This document shows, piece after piece, positions 37,471-47,231 of a DNA stretch of 58,096 bases. The stretch's first letter is position 1, and every line of letters starts with the position of its first letter. Both the position numbers and the translations under genes were made by a program. The DNA comes from Vibrio sp. 10N.261.55.A7 (GTDB lineage Bacteria; Pseudomonadota; Gammaproteobacteria; Enterobacterales; Vibrionaceae), in contig NZ_MCWZ01000335.1 of assembly GCF_002877365.1 (NCBI RefSeq), forward strand, positions 1 through 58,096, in the 5' to 3' direction. Under the pieces are notes generated by a model. It ran no database searches, was not told where the DNA came from, and saw only the letters and a program-made list of their open reading frames with translations.

Positions 37471-37492
37471 TGCTTTTCTCTATGTGTATATT
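37464..37492 (+). promoter_or_regulatory. yaeP promoter
   Basis: TTGTTT (37464-37469) and TATATT (37487-37492) with an exact 17-nt spacer, placing the start about 25 nt before the yaeP ATG. Confidence 0.55.
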
Positions 37493-37523
37493 GAGACCAG
37501 TTATCATTTGGTTAGGTATTAAA

Positions 37524-37727
37524 ATGAAAGTATACGATTGTTGTGATTTGGTGCGTGAACTGTATTCTCAAATCGGCAGTGGCGATCAGGGCTACATTCC
37601 GAAAGCAATCACTTGCGCAGTAAAGACATTAAATGACCTTGCAGCAGATGCTTCTCTTCCTAAAGAAGCGCGCGAGCGTGCAGCGTTTGCTGCGGCAAAT
37701 TTGCTGATCTCAGATTTCGAGGACTGA
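37524..37727 (+). CDS. yaeP: YaeP family small protein (UPF0253)
   Basis: 67 aa, unknown function, length as in E. coli YaeP. Starts [20 protein letters not shown]; continues [20 protein letters not shown] and [20 protein letters not shown]. An in-frame extension to 37392 would run through a terminator and promoter and add an atypical hydrophobic leader, so the ATG at 37524 is chosen. The next gene starts 1 nt after its stop. Confidence 0.93.
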   Translation: MKVYDCCDLVRELYSQIGSGDQGYIPKAITCAVKTLNDLAADASLPKEARERAAFAAANLLISDFED

Positions 37728-37728
37728 T

Positions 37729-37920
37729 ATGAATCTCGCGAATTTTGAAAAAATGGATCCAGTGATGCTGATGAGCATCGTCAACATGAAGTTACGTGAT
37801 GACTTTGGAGGAGATTTGGATCAGCTCGTTGTGTTTTTCGACATCGATAAAGCCTCGTTAGAAGCTAAGCTATCAAGCGCTGGGTTTGATTTTCTTCCTG
37901 AAGCCGGTCAGTTTCGATAA
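37729..37920 (+). CDS. DUF4250 family small protein
   Basis: 63 aa, unknown function. Reads MNLANFEKMDPVMLMSIVNM then KLRDDFGGDLDQLVVFFDID, matching the DUF4250 pattern (DPxMLxSIVNxKLRD). It is directly coupled to yaeP and followed by a terminator shared with the facing DUF3622 gene. Confidence 0.85.
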   Translation: MNLANFEKMDPVMLMSIVNMKLRDDFGGDLDQLVVFFDIDKASLEAKLSSAGFDFLPEAGQFR

Positions 37921-37940
37921 TCACAAACAAGTAAAAACAA

Positions 37941-37967
37941 AAAAACCGCCCATTCGGCGGTTTTTTT
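37941..37967. terminator. Bidirectional terminator, DUF4250 / DUF3622
   Basis: CCGCC CATTC GGCGG flanked by A-run and T7. Suits both converging genes. Confidence 0.85.
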
Positions 37968-37984
37968 ATGGGTGATGCTATCGA

Positions 37985-38290
37985 TTACTCGGCATCATCT
38001 TCAGCGGCTAAGCGAGCTTCTCTTCTTTGCTCAGCTTCACGGGCCAGTTTCGCTTCACGCTCTTCACGTTCTTGGCGTTGAACACCTTTACGTTCATTAC
38101 GCTCAGCTTGGTTCTTAACAAAACCAGCCAGCTCTTTTTCAGCCCAAGCTTGCGCTTCAGCTTCTGTTTCAAAGCCCATTTCACGCTTCGATACAACAAC
38201 TTTACGAGAAGTCACTTGGCGTGTAATTTCGGCAGCCCAACCCGTACGTTTCTCAACAAGACGGATTGCAAATTTTTTATTTGACGACAT
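37985..38290 (-). CDS. DUF3622 family protein
   Basis: 101 aa, cytosolic, highly charged. A small N-terminal domain (FAIRLVEKRTGWAAEITRQV, MGFETEAEAQAWAEKEL) is followed by a long Arg/Glu/Ala-rich helix. Known mainly from vibrios; function unknown. The ATG at 38290 has AGGA 8 nt upstream, better placed than the ATG at 38296. Confidence 0.8.
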   Translation of the reverse strand: MSSNKKFAIRLVEKRTGWAAEITRQVTSRKVVVSKREMGFETEAEAQAWAEKELAGFVKNQAERNERKGVQRQEREEREAKLAREAEQRREARLAAEDDAE

Positions 38291-38479
38291 TTTCATTTTC
38301 CTAAGGGATTAATCAGGGATTGCCCAACGCTAAGAAATCTATCTATATTGAGCGCGTTTAAAACCATCCCTTGGTAAGCGCGGTATTAGACCATAAAAAA
38401 ACACTCTTTGCTGCTGTTTTATTAGATCAAATAGCAAGCTATATTATTCGTAAACTCACACTAGCAACGAATCCTTTAA

Positions 38480-40006
38480 TTACTGCCCCTCAATAACACT
38501 AGTATCATTTCGCCCGTTCTCTTTTACTTTATAAAGCTCGATGTCCGCTTTATGGACCAAACTAGAATAACTTTCTTTTGACCCTCGACCACAACAAACA
38601 CCACCGACGCTCACAGACAATATGTCCGCAACGGTTGAATACTCATGGACAATCGCCAGCGTTCGCATATTTTGGTGTATCTGTTTAGCCAAGGATTCAC
38701 TGTCAAAAGGGGTAGAACTGGCTACGACAAGACAAAATTCTTCACCGCCAAAACGGGCAAGAACCTTGTTCTCAACATAGATAGATTTGTCCAAATGCTT
38801 GGCGACTTGCTCTAGCGCATTATCTCCGGCTAGGTGACCATAGTGATCATTATAAGATTTGAAAAAATCGATATCGATCATGAATAAGGTTAAATACGCG
38901 ACTTTGGCGTCATCGATCCATTTTGTGGTTAGCTTTTCTAACAAACGCTTATTGGCTAGACCTGTTAAAAAGTCATGTTCCGATTGCCATTTAAGCTCTT
39001 TGCGGCTTGCATCTAACTCTCCCACTAAATGATTCACCGTCATTGAAAATTGCTTAATTTCCTTGGAAACGAATTGTCGCTCATCTGGCAAGGCTTTACC
39101 TGTTTGAGCAAACTCGATGAACGCTTTACGCGCCAGATTAATAGGCTGAGTGAGCTTATGAACAAGCAATAAGTTCATTAAAAAAAGGGTACTCGCAAAA
39201 CCAATGACAACAGTGAGCTCGTTTGCCTCAACAAATTTAGGACGAACCACGCTGTGCTTCACTTGTATATTGATATTGAGATGAGAAATGGAATCAATGA
39301 AATTAAGGTAACTGGCGGCAGACACGCCATATTTATGATGTACAACGGGTATCGTCTTTAACGTTCTTATCATTACGTCGAGCCCTGTCGTTTTCTCGAC
39401 CAATTGTAAGTAGTCTGGCTCTAGTGGACTGATAAACACAATGTAGCCGCTGCGACACTCGAATGCTTCACTGTTACAAATCCTAGAAAGTGAATAAATA
39501 TAGGCACGTTGCTCAAAAGCAAGCAACCCCGAAGTGGCTTGATGTTCTTCGGTAGATGTTGAATCCGCTTTCTCTAGCAATCTATCAAAGTACCCTGATA
39601 GCTCATCACCAATAGGGATCTGTTTTTCTTCAGTATGATCATATCGCGCCCCATACATGAGTTTTTTATCAGTATTAAAGATTAAAACAACCTCTAATCC
39701 TGTCGAAGAAAGCGTATGGATGTTGATGTCGTCTTCGGTGAAGGCTTCATTCCCGTCTTGAGCAAATTCGGCCATTGCGTCCCAAGAGGCATAATCGGAC
39801 AACTTACCCTCCAGATCATTCTTCGCCAAGCTCAACATTGTTCCTACTTGCTGTATCTCCCTTTCGTGAATACTTTCTACCTGCGCTAGGGCTTTGTCAT
39901 AAGACCAAAGATACTTAAATGTAAAATACGCACACAGAAACATAATCACGATAAACAGCGACATAACAACGGAAAGTGCCCGCATGCTCCAATTCGATAC
40001 AGACAT
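38480..40006 (-). CDS. Membrane diguanylate cyclase with CHASE4-like sensor
   Basis: 508 aa. Two membrane helices (about 11-33 and 258-278) flank a periplasmic domain of CHASE4 character (KNDLEGKLSDYASWDAMAEF). The cytosolic GGDEF domain has DFLTGLANKRLLEKL, IDIDFFKSYNDHYGHLAGDN and ARFGGEEFCLVV, so the active site is intact and synthesis of c-di-GMP from GTP is expected. The inhibitory RxxD position reads VENK, so product inhibition is likely absent. No obvious partner; 189 nt from purL's end. Confidence 0.88.
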   Translation of the reverse strand: MSVSNWSMRALSVVMSLFIVIMFLCAYFTFKYLWSYDKALAQVESIHEREIQQVGTMLSLAKNDLEGKLSDYASWDAMAEFAQDGNEAFTEDDINIHTLSSTGLEVVLIFNTDKKLMYGARYDHTEEKQIPIGDELSGYFDRLLEKADSTSTEEHQATSGLLAFEQRAYIYSLSRICNSEAFECRSGYIVFISPLEPDYLQLVEKTTGLDVMIRTLKTIPVVHHKYGVSAASYLNFIDSISHLNINIQVKHSVVRPKFVEANELTVVIGFASTLFLMNLLLVHKLTQPINLARKAFIEFAQTGKALPDERQFVSKEIKQFSMTVNHLVGELDASRKELKWQSEHDFLTGLANKRLLEKLTTKWIDDAKVAYLTLFMIDIDFFKSYNDHYGHLAGDNALEQVAKHLDKSIYVENKVLARFGGEEFCLVVASSTPFDSESLAKQIHQNMRTLAIVHEYSTVADILSVSVGGVCCGRGSKESYSSLVHKADIELYKVKENGRNDTSVIEGQ

Positions 40007-40138
40007 GTTGAAGAAGCCCTCATTGATAGCTTCTTATTACCTTAGTTAAGGGCCTCCACTTTAGCCAATCGATAGTAAAGTATGGAAAGGTTTTAGAGCC
40101 CATCTCATTGAATGCTTTATCATTTCTTAAGACAAAAA

Positions 40139-40163
40139 AATCGCCACTCAGTGAGTGGCGATT
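40139..40163 (-). terminator. Terminator of purL
   Basis: AATCGCCACTCA (40139-40150) pairs with TGAGTGGCGATT, followed on the minus strand by T-run. Twelve-base arms with almost no loop; the real loop is TCAGTGA or similar. Confidence 0.8.
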
Positions 40164-40195
40164 TCTATATACATGTTAGAACGTTGTTCTATCGA

Positions 40196-43100
40196 CTAGC
40201 CCACATTCTTACGTGCGTTTTGGAACATACGCATCCAAGCGCCATTCTCGCCCCAACCTTCTGGAGACCAAGAGTTAGCAACCGTGCGGAATACACGCTC
40301 TGGGTGTGGCATCATGATAGTCACTCGGCCATCCGTCGTTGTTAGACCGGTGATAGCGTTTGGCGAACCATTCGGGTTGTTCGGGTATTGCTGCGTTTGG
40401 TTACCGTTGTTATCAACGTAACGCAGAGCAACCGTACCTGAGTTTTCAATCGCGTTTAGGTGGTCGTTATCACGCACTTCTACGCGGCCTTCACCGTGAG
40501 AAACAGCGATTGGCATACGAGAGCCTTCCATACCGTTGAAGAAGACAGAATCTGACTTCTGAACTTCTACTAGGCTGAAACGAGCTTCGAAACGCTCTGA
40601 TTCGTTGCGAACGAAACGTGGCCAGTTATTTGCGCCTGGGATTAAGTCACGCAAGTTAGACAGCATTTGACAACCGTTACACACACCTAGAGAGAAGGTA
40701 TCTTCACGCTTGAAGAAGTTTTCAAATTGGTCACGTGTAGAGTCGTTGAACAGAACCGATTTAGCCCAACCTTCACCAGCGCCCAGTACATCACCGTAAG
40801 AGAAGCCACCACAAGCCACAAGGCCGTTGTACTCTTCTAGTACCGCTTGACCCGTTAGGATGTCGCTCATGTGAATATCGGTAGCTTCGAAACCTGCGCG
40901 GTCGAATGCTGCTGCCATCTCAACGTGAGAGTTAACACCTTGCTCACGTAGAATCGCCATCTTAGGTTTAGCACCTGTGTTGATGAATGGTGCAGCGATA
41001 TCTTCGTTAACGTCAAAGCTTAGTTTCACGTTCAGACCAGGGTCTGAGTTGTCTTTCTTCGCTTCGTGCTCTTGGTCAGCACATGCTGGGTTATCACGTA
41101 GACCTTGCATCTTATGCGTCGTCTCAGCCCAGATAGTACGCAGTTCAGTACGGTTACGTTCAATCACTACAGACTCGCCAGACTTAATCACTAGCTCATC
41201 AGATGCTCCCCCTTCACCAACAACGCTACCAATTACGTGTGAACACGCTTCTAGGCCATTTGCTGCAAGAGTTGAAAGTACTGCGTCTAGGTCGTCGTTA
41301 CGTACTTGGATTACTGCACCTAGTTCTTCGTTGAAGAGTGCTGCTAGTGTGTCTTCGCCTAGCGCTTCGATATTTGCATTAACACCACAGTGACCTGCGA
41401 ACGCCATTTCTGCTAGCGTTACGAATAGACCGCCATCGCCTTTATCGTGGTAAGCGACAACTTGGTCGTTCGCTACAAGTGCTTGAACGCCTTCGTAGAA
41501 ACCTTTTAGTTGAGCTGCGTTGTCTACGTCTGCAGGCTTATCACCAAGCTGCTTGTATACCTGTGCAAGTGCTGTTGCTCCCATGCGGTTTTTGCCGTTA
41601 CCTAAATCGATAAGAACTAGGCTTGTATTACCTTTGTCTGTACGTAATTGAGGAGTAATCGTTTTACGAACATCTTCAACACGTGAAAACGCAGTGATAA
41701 CAAGAGATAGAGGAGACGTTACTTCTTTCTGCTCACCGTTCTCTTCCCACTTAGTCTTCATCGACATTGAGTCTTTACCCACAGGGATAGTCAAACCCAG
41801 TGCAGGACATAGTTCTTCACCAACCGCTTTAACCGCTTCGTAAAGACCTGCATCTTCACCTGGGTGACCCGCTGGAGACATCCAGTTAGCCGACAGTTTA
41901 ATATGTTTAATATCACCGATGTTAGTCGCTGCGATGTTAGTAATTGCTTCACCAACCGCTAGGCGAGCCGATGCGCCGAAGTCTAGAAGTGCCACTGGTG
42001 TACGCTCACCAAGAGACATCGCTTCACCGTGGTAAGAGTCGTAGCTTGCCGCAGTTACCGCGCAGTTAGCAACAGGAACCTGCCATGGGCCAACCATTTG
42101 GTCACGAGCCACAAGGCCTGTTACCGAGCGGTCACCGATGGTGATAAGGAATGTTTTCTCAGCCACTGTTGGTAGGCGAAGAACACGGTCAACCGCTTCG
42201 TTCATTTCAATACCAGAGCGGTCAATCGCAGGGTTGTTCGCTTTTAGCGTCTTAGCGTCACGGTGCATCTTAGGCGTTTTACCTAATAGGATGTCCATTG
42301 GCATGTCGATTGGCGTGTTGTCGAAGTGCGAATCTTCTAATTTAAGATCTCGTTCTTCTGTTGCTTTACCCACCACTGCGTATGGTGCGCGCTCACGCTT
42401 ACAAATCGCGTCGAATGTTGCCATGTCTTTGTCAGCAACCGCCATTACGTAACGCTCTTGAGATTCATTACACCAGATCTCAAGTGGGCTCATGCCCGGC
42501 TCATCGTTTGGTACATCACGTAGGTTGAAAATACCGCCACGCTCACCGTCGTCTACTAGCTCTGGAAGTGCATTCGAGATACCGCCCGCGCCCACATCGT
42601 GGATGAATGCGATTGGGTTCGCATCACCTAGCTGCCAACAACGGTCGATAACTTCCTGACAACGACGTTCCATCTCTGGGTTTTCACGTTGTACCGAAGC
42701 GAAATCCAAATCTTCAGAAGAAGAACCAGAATCCATTGAAGATGCAGCACCGCCACCAAGGCCGATGTTCATTGCTGGACCGCCAAGAACGATTAGGCTT
42801 GCACCTACTGGGATCTCTTTCTTCTGAACATGATCATCACGGATGTTACCAAGGCCACCAGCCAGCATGATTGGCTTGTGGTAACCACGAACTTCTTCAC
42901 CTGCGTGAGAGTTTACTTTCTCTTCGTAAGTACGGAAGTAACCTAGTAGGTTTGGACGACCAAATTCGTTGTTGAATGCTGCGCCACCAAGAGGACCTTC
43001 AAGCATGATATCCAAAGCAGTAACGATACGGCTCGGCTTACCAAAGTCAGTTTCCCAAGGTTGAACGAAGTTCGGGATCTTAAGGTTAGATACAGAGAAA

Positions 43101-44104
43101 GCAACAAGGCCAGCTTTTGGCTTACCACCAATACCGGTTGCGCCTTCATCACGGATTTCGCCGCCTGAACCTGTTGATGCGCCCGGCCATGGAGAGATTG
43201 CCGTTGGGTGGTTATGCGTTTCAACTTTCATCAAGATGTGTGTTTTTTCTTGGTGGTAGTTGTATTGGCGAGTTTCTGGATCTGGGAAGAAACGACCGAC
43301 TTCAGAACCTGTCATTACCGCTGCGTTATCTTTGTAAGCAGACAGAACGTGCTCTGGTGTCGTTTCAAAGGTGTTCTTAATCATCTTGAACAATGATTTT
43401 TCTTGCTTAACGCCATCGATAGTCCAATCAGCGTTAAAGATCTTGTGACGACAGTGCTCTGAGTTCGCTTGCGCAAACATCATTAGCTCGATGTCAGTCG
43501 GGTTACGACCTAGCTTTTCAGTGAAGCTTTCAAGAAGGTAATCAATTTCATCTTCTGCAAGAGCAAGACCTAGCGTTACGTTTGCTTCTTCTAGGGCTTT
43601 ACGGCCACCAGTAAGAAGATCAACTTCCGCGTAAGGTGCAGGTTCAGCAACAGTGAAAAGTGCCGCTGCCGATTCGAAGTCAGTGAAAACCACTTCCATC
43701 ATACGATCGTGCAAGATTGCTTTTAACTCGACAAGCTGCAGTTCAGTCAGTGCTTCTGAGCTTTCAATGTAGAAAGCCGTACCGCGCTCAAGGCGTACCA
43801 CTTTATCAAGACCACAGTTGTGTGCGATATCAGTGGATTTTGAAGACCAAGGTGAGATAGTGCCTGGACGTGGCGTTGCAAGCAGCAGTAAACCTTCAGG
43901 CTTATGCTCTTCAATCGTTGGACCGTAAGTCAGCAGCTTTTCTAACTTCTCAACTTCAGACGCGTCAAGGTCTGCAGTCAGATCTGCAAAGTGGGTAAAT
44001 TCAGCATAAATACCAGTTACTGGTAAGCTTAATTCACGGCAAAGCTCTAGAAGCTTGTTAACACGAAACTCAGAAAGGGCTGGGGAGCCACGAAAAATTC
44101 TCAT
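40196..44104 (-). CDS. purL: Phosphoribosylformylglycinamidine synthase
   Basis: ATP- and glutamine-dependent conversion of FGAR to FGAM, fourth step of purine synthesis. 1302 aa, the large single-chain type with three parts: linker and N-terminal domain, two ATP-binding PurM-like halves ([33 protein letters not shown]), and a C-terminal glutamine amidotransferase ([12 protein letters not shown] with the nucleophile Cys, SHGEGR). The ATG at 44104 gives the family start [13 protein letters not shown]; a TTG seven codons earlier is unsupported. A PurR box and a good promoter lie upstream. Confidence 0.98.
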   Translation of the reverse strand: MRIFRGSPALSEFRVNKLLELCRELSLPVTGIYAEFTHFADLTADLDASEVEKLEKLLTYGPTIEEHKPEGLLLLATPRPGTISPWSSKSTDIAHNCGLDKVVRLERGTAFYIESSEALTELQLVELKAILHDRMMEVVFTDFESAAALFTVAEPAPYAEVDLLTGGRKALEEANVTLGLALAEDEIDYLLESFTEKLGRNPTDIELMMFAQANSEHCRHKIFNADWTIDGVKQEKSLFKMIKNTFETTPEHVLSAYKDNAAVMTGSEVGRFFPDPETRQYNYHQEKTHILMKVETHNHPTAISPWPGASTGSGGEIRDEGATGIGGKPKAGLVAFSVSNLKIPNFVQPWETDFGKPSRIVTALDIMLEGPLGGAAFNNEFGRPNLLGYFRTYEEKVNSHAGEEVRGYHKPIMLAGGLGNIRDDHVQKKEIPVGASLIVLGGPAMNIGLGGGAASSMDSGSSSEDLDFASVQRENPEMERRCQEVIDRCWQLGDANPIAFIHDVGAGGISNALPELVDDGERGGIFNLRDVPNDEPGMSPLEIWCNESQERYVMAVADKDMATFDAICKRERAPYAVVGKATEERDLKLEDSHFDNTPIDMPMDILLGKTPKMHRDAKTLKANNPAIDRSGIEMNEAVDRVLRLPTVAEKTFLITIGDRSVTGLVARDQMVGPWQVPVANCAVTAASYDSYHGEAMSLGERTPVALLDFGASARLAVGEAITNIAATNIGDIKHIKLSANWMSPAGHPGEDAGLYEAVKAVGEELCPALGLTIPVGKDSMSMKTKWEENGEQKEVTSPLSLVITAFSRVEDVRKTITPQLRTDKGNTSLVLIDLGNGKNRMGATALAQVYKQLGDKPADVDNAAQLKGFYEGVQALVANDQVVAYHDKGDGGLFVTLAEMAFAGHCGVNANIEALGEDTLAALFNEELGAVIQVRNDDLDAVLSTLAANGLEACSHVIGSVVGEGGASDELVIKSGESVVIERNRTELRTIWAETTHKMQGLRDNPACADQEHEAKKDNSDPGLNVKLSFDVNEDIAAPFINTGAKPKMAILREQGVNSHVEMAAAFDRAGFEATDIHMSDILTGQAVLEEYNGLVACGGFSYGDVLGAGEGWAKSVLFNDSTRDQFENFFKREDTFSLGVCNGCQMLSNLRDLIPGANNWPRFVRNESERFEARFSLVEVQKSDSVFFNGMEGSRMPIAVSHGEGRVEVRDNDHLNAIENSGTVALRYVDNNGNQTQQYPNNPNGSPNAITGLTTTDGRVTIMMPHPERVFRTVANSWSPEGWGENGAWMRMFQNARKNVG

Positions 44105-44223
44105 GTACTTAGGTCTCTTATGCAATTGATTAAGGTGATATTGGTATAAATTCAGTGGGTTAGCATCAGTAGCTAAACATGAACTTCGAACTTATGCCGA
44201 TTTCCCCTCTATATTGCGAGCGC

Positions 44224-44274
44224 ATTATAAAGCAATTAGTTTTGTGATGTAACACCAAAAGCAACCGTTTGCGT
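44224..44274 (-). promoter_or_regulatory. purL promoter and PurR operator
   Basis: On the minus strand a -35 TTACAT (44252-44247) and a -10 TATAAT (44229-44224) with a 17-nt spacer. Just upstream ACGCAAACGGTTGCTT (44274-44259) matches the PUR box consensus ACGCAAACGTTTGCGT at 13 of 16 positions. Repression by PurR with hypoxanthine or guanine is inferred. Confidence 0.85.
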
Positions 44275-44409
44275 CATTTTTTTTGTCAATTTGAAATTAC
44301 ACCGTTAATGGCGAATTACCACCCAGTCCGCGCATTCTTTTATAACTCTGCTTTTCGATACTGTTAGGCTTTGATATAAAAGCGATACTAAGTCTATGAG
44401 AACTTAACA

Positions 44410-45954
44410 ATGTTGAATCAAAGTCTCTTAAATATAAAACTGACCGCAGCTATTATTTTTTCGTCGATCGCTCTATTCGGCTGCCAAATCGAGTCAGATC
44501 CCAAAAGCGAACTCGATCAAGTACTTGAGCGCGGTGTTCTACGTGTTGGAACCCTGAACAACCAGCTTTCTTATTACATCGGCCCCGATGGCCCAGCCGG
44601 ACTTGATTATGAATTGGTTAGAGTATTTGCCAACGAATTAGGCGTTAAGCTAGAAATGAAACCCGCTTACCGCATGTCGAGTCTTTACCCTGCTTTGAAA
44701 AATGGTGAGATTGATATCATTGCAGCAGGCTTAAGTCAGTCGGAAAGTCGACTGAATGAATTTCGCGCAGGCCCAGCGTATTACTATGTCAGCCAACAAT
44801 TAGTTTACAAAAAAGGTCAGTGGAGACCGAGAAACTTTGACCAGCTACTTGAACGACAAGAGTCACTTATTGAAGGTTATGATGGTGAGCCTGTTGTTAG
44901 CATTGTCGATGACTCCCACTTCAAAAACACACTCGAAAAACTAAAGACGCAGCACGATTCATTTCAATATTCCGTGGACATAGATGCCGACATCAATCAG
45001 CTATTAAAAGAAGTATCTGAAGGAACACTGCCCTTTACTGTGGCTGACTCTATTGAGATCTCCCTTTCACAACGTATTTACCCAGACATCGCTACCGCAT
45101 TCGAACTCACGGAAGATCAACCGATTTCATGGTTTATTAACCGCTCTGAAGACGAAAGTTTGTATGCGCTATTAATCGAGTTCTTCGGCTCACTGAAACA
45201 ATCAGGACAACTGGCGGCGCTAGAAGAGAAGTACATCGGTCACATAGGCAGCTTTGACTATGTGGATACGCGTGCTTTCATACGCGCTCTAGACAGCAAA
45301 CTTCCTGAATGGTCACCACTGTTTAAGCAGTATTCCGAAGAGTTTGATTGGCGCTTAATTGCGGCTCTTGCGTATCAAGAGTCTCACTGGAACCCAGTTG
45401 CTCGCTCTCCTACGGGTGTACGTGGAATGATGATGCTTACGCTACCGACTGCTAAAAGTGTTGGCGTGACCAATCGCCTTGATCCGGAACAATCAGTACG
45501 AGGTGGGGTCGAATACTTAAGAAAAATGGTAGACCGCATTCCAGACAGCATTTCTGAGCATGAAAAAATATGGTTTGCACTTGCCTCGTACAACGTCGGT
45601 TTCGGTCATGTCATGGATGCGAGACGCTTAACCAAACGTCAAGGTGCCAATCAAAATGCCTGGGCAGACGTAAAAGACCGACTGCCACTCCTGAGACAAA
45701 AGAAATACTACAGCCAGTCTTATTATGGCTTCGCTCGCGGTGACGAGGCAAGAAACTACGTAGAGAACATACGTCGATATTATCAAAGCATCATTGGGCA
45801 CGTTGAGCAGCGAAGTGTCTCTGAAAATGCGTCAGGCGTAGAGGATCTCACGGTGATCGTACCTTTACCGCCAGCAATATCGGACGCTGAGGCAAGCGAT
45901 GATTCCACTTCAGTTGAAAACGCCCAGAATGACGAGGAAACGGCAGAGAATTAA
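44410..45954 (+). CDS. mltF: Membrane-bound lytic murein transglycosylase F
   Basis: Cleaves the MurNAc-GlcNAc bond of peptidoglycan with 1,6-anhydro product formation. 514 aa. An N-terminal signal ends LFGC (Cys25), an imperfect lipobox. An ABC-type solute-binding domain follows (VLRVGTLNNQLSYYIGPDG, LDYELVRVFANELGV). The SLT catalytic domain has ALAYQESHWNP (Glu about 323), RSPTGVRGMMMLTLPTA and ASYNVGFGHVMDAR. The C-terminus is an acidic tail. Divergent from purL, as in E. coli. Confidence 0.95.
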   Translation: MLNQSLLNIKLTAAIIFSSIALFGCQIESDPKSELDQVLERGVLRVGTLNNQLSYYIGPDGPAGLDYELVRVFANELGVKLEMKPAYRMSSLYPALKNGEIDIIAAGLSQSESRLNEFRAGPAYYYVSQQLVYKKGQWRPRNFDQLLERQESLIEGYDGEPVVSIVDDSHFKNTLEKLKTQHDSFQYSVDIDADINQLLKEVSEGTLPFTVADSIEISLSQRIYPDIATAFELTEDQPISWFINRSEDESLYALLIEFFGSLKQSGQLAALEEKYIGHIGSFDYVDTRAFIRALDSKLPEWSPLFKQYSEEFDWRLIAALAYQESHWNPVARSPTGVRGMMMLTLPTAKSVGVTNRLDPEQSVRGGVEYLRKMVDRIPDSISEHEKIWFALASYNVGFGHVMDARRLTKRQGANQNAWADVKDRLPLLRQKKYYSQSYYGFARGDEARNYVENIRRYYQSIIGHVEQRSVSENASGVEDLTVIVPLPPAISDAEASDDSTSVENAQNDEETAEN

Positions 45955-46026
45955 TGACATTGAGCGTTAGTGAGTTCCACTAGAACTTCTCTAGTTCGAG
46001 AAGGCACGATGTTCAGATACCATAAA

Positions 46027-46078
46027 TTTAGTGCGCAATAATCTATCTCGCTGTTGTAGTCGATTATTGTGCACTAAA
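46027..46078. repeat. 17-bp inverted repeat downstream of mltF
   Basis: TTTAGTGCGCAATAATC (46027-46043) and GATTATTGTGCACTAAA (46062-46078) are complementary except one position, with an 18-nt loop. No U-run follows on the plus strand, so it is a poor intrinsic terminator. It may stabilise the mltF transcript end. Confidence 0.6.
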
Positions 46079-46252
46079 GTTGTTTAAAGCGACCTTACTT
46101 TCTATAGCAGTCTATCTGGATCTCTATTGCCATTGTTTTAAGCGCAGTCATATTGCGGTAACAATTCCTTTTTATAAAGGGTAAACAATAGAGCAACCCT
46201 CTCTATACAAAGACTTTGAAATTCGATCAATAGTATCGGTAAAGGATTATTT

Positions 46253-46387
46253 ATGATGAAACGTAAGATACAAACGAAACGCTTAAACAACTCCGTTTCT
46301 GCGACACGAAGAAAACGTATGTTGGCGAATAACAAGAAGAAGATTATTTGGCGAAGCCGAACGTACACTCAAATGCTAATGGATTAA
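46253..46387 (+). CDS. Small basic protein, 44 aa, unknown
   Basis: Encodes 44 residues with 14 Lys/Arg and one acidic residue; starts MMKRKIQTKRLNNSVSATRR and ends WRSRTYTQMLMD. AAAGGA lies 6 nt before the first ATG. It resembles no family I recognise; the composition would suit a nucleic-acid- or ribosome-binding peptide. The reverse-strand frame here (46138-46368) is longer but has no ribosome site or recognisable content. Real expression is not proven. Confidence 0.5.
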   Translation: MMKRKIQTKRLNNSVSATRRKRMLANNKKKIIWRSRTYTQMLMD

Positions 46388-46532
46388 CAATAGACGGTGA
46401 GCCTTATTGTATAGTTAGCCACTATTGTTCTCGTCACCACAAATAGACAGATTCAGATTCGATCTCTATCAATTCATGTTTTTCAAAGATACAAATCGTT
46501 TGTTAGAGAACCATAGTCAATATTGGCAAGAA

Positions 46533-47054
46533 CTAACCTTTCGATTCTACGTCACTTCTTGATTGGCGCTTCTTCTCTTTGATCTCCTTACGTCGACGCT
46601 TAAAGAAAGCCTGAAGCACCTCTCTGCACTCCTCTTCCAACAGCCCTTTTTCAACTTCGGCGTAGTGATAAGCCGCCTGACTTTCAAAGAGATCCAGCAC
46701 AGTGCCCGCCGCTCCCGCCTTTAAATCTGATGCGCCAAAAACAACACGTTTCACTCTGCTGTGCAATAGTGCTCCCGCACACATTGGACAAGGCTCTAGC
46801 GTCACATAAAGCGTCGTATCAAGCAGTCGATAATTCTCTAGCGCTCTCCCTGCTTTACGAATTACCTCAACCTCTGCATGCGCAGTAGCATCATGTTGAC
46901 CAATCGAACGGTTCCAACCTTCTGATATGATCTTTCCATCTTTAACGAGCACAGCGCCAATAGGTACCTCTCCTTCACTTTCTGCAACTGCAGCAAGCTC
47001 CAAAGCTCTGCGCATAAAGCGTTCGTCTTGAGAAGAGAATTGAGAATCAGGCAC
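46533..47054 (-). CDS. tadA: tRNA-specific adenosine deaminase
   Basis: Converts A34 to inosine in tRNA-Arg(ACG), an essential wobble edit. 173 aa. Zinc and catalytic motifs: HAE at 59-61 (catalytic Glu61) and PCPMCAGALLHSR with Cys89 and Cys92. Early segment RFMRRALELAAVAESEGEVP. The C-terminal tail is basic (RRRKEIKEKKRQSRS). Located between mltF and an AbgT gene. Confidence 0.95.
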   Translation of the reverse strand: MPDSQFSSQDERFMRRALELAAVAESEGEVPIGAVLVKDGKIISEGWNRSIGQHDATAHAEVEVIRKAGRALENYRLLDTTLYVTLEPCPMCAGALLHSRVKRVVFGASDLKAGAAGTVLDLFESQAAYHYAEVEKGLLEEECREVLQAFFKRRRKEIKEKKRQSRSDVESKG

Positions 47055-47180
47055 GCGTTCACTCCAAATACATTTACAAACATCAATGACACAGTCTGAG
47101 CGCTACTCGTCTTGAGTATGGAGCCAGAATAAAGCCAATATTGAACAAGCTTGAAGTTTACATTGATTTTGCAGATAAGA

Positions 47181-47208
47181 AAAAGCCCGCGAAGATTTCG
47201 CGGGCTTT
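47181..47208 (-). terminator. Terminator of second AbgT gene
   Basis: AAAGCCCGCGAA and TTCGCGGGCTTT with a 3-nt loop, followed by T-rich sequence on the minus strand. Confidence 0.85.
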
Positions 47209-47231
47209 AAATAGTGAATGCTTATTAGCGC

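Larger units (their letters stand above)
45955..46532. other. Gap between mltF and tadA
   Basis: 578 nt. It holds a small hairpin CTTCTC/GAGAAG (45986-46003), a 17-bp inverted repeat (46027-46078), the 44-codon basic ORF (46253-46387) and an AACAATAG/CTATTGTT pair after it (46386-46429). No tRNA seen. Confidence 0.6.

Noticed and set aside
37392..37523. 44-residue N-terminal extension of YaeP
   Set aside because: It runs across an intrinsic terminator and a good promoter, and YaeP homologues start at the later ATG.
46027..46100. attC-like (superintegron repeat) site
   Set aside because: The inverted repeat has no matching R'' and R' core sites and no adjacent cassette, so an integron origin is not supported.
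46138..46368. 76-aa minus-strand frame antisense to the 44-aa ORF
   Set aside because: No ribosome site and no recognisable sequence; the plus-strand ORF has both a start signal and coherent composition, though proof is lacking for either.
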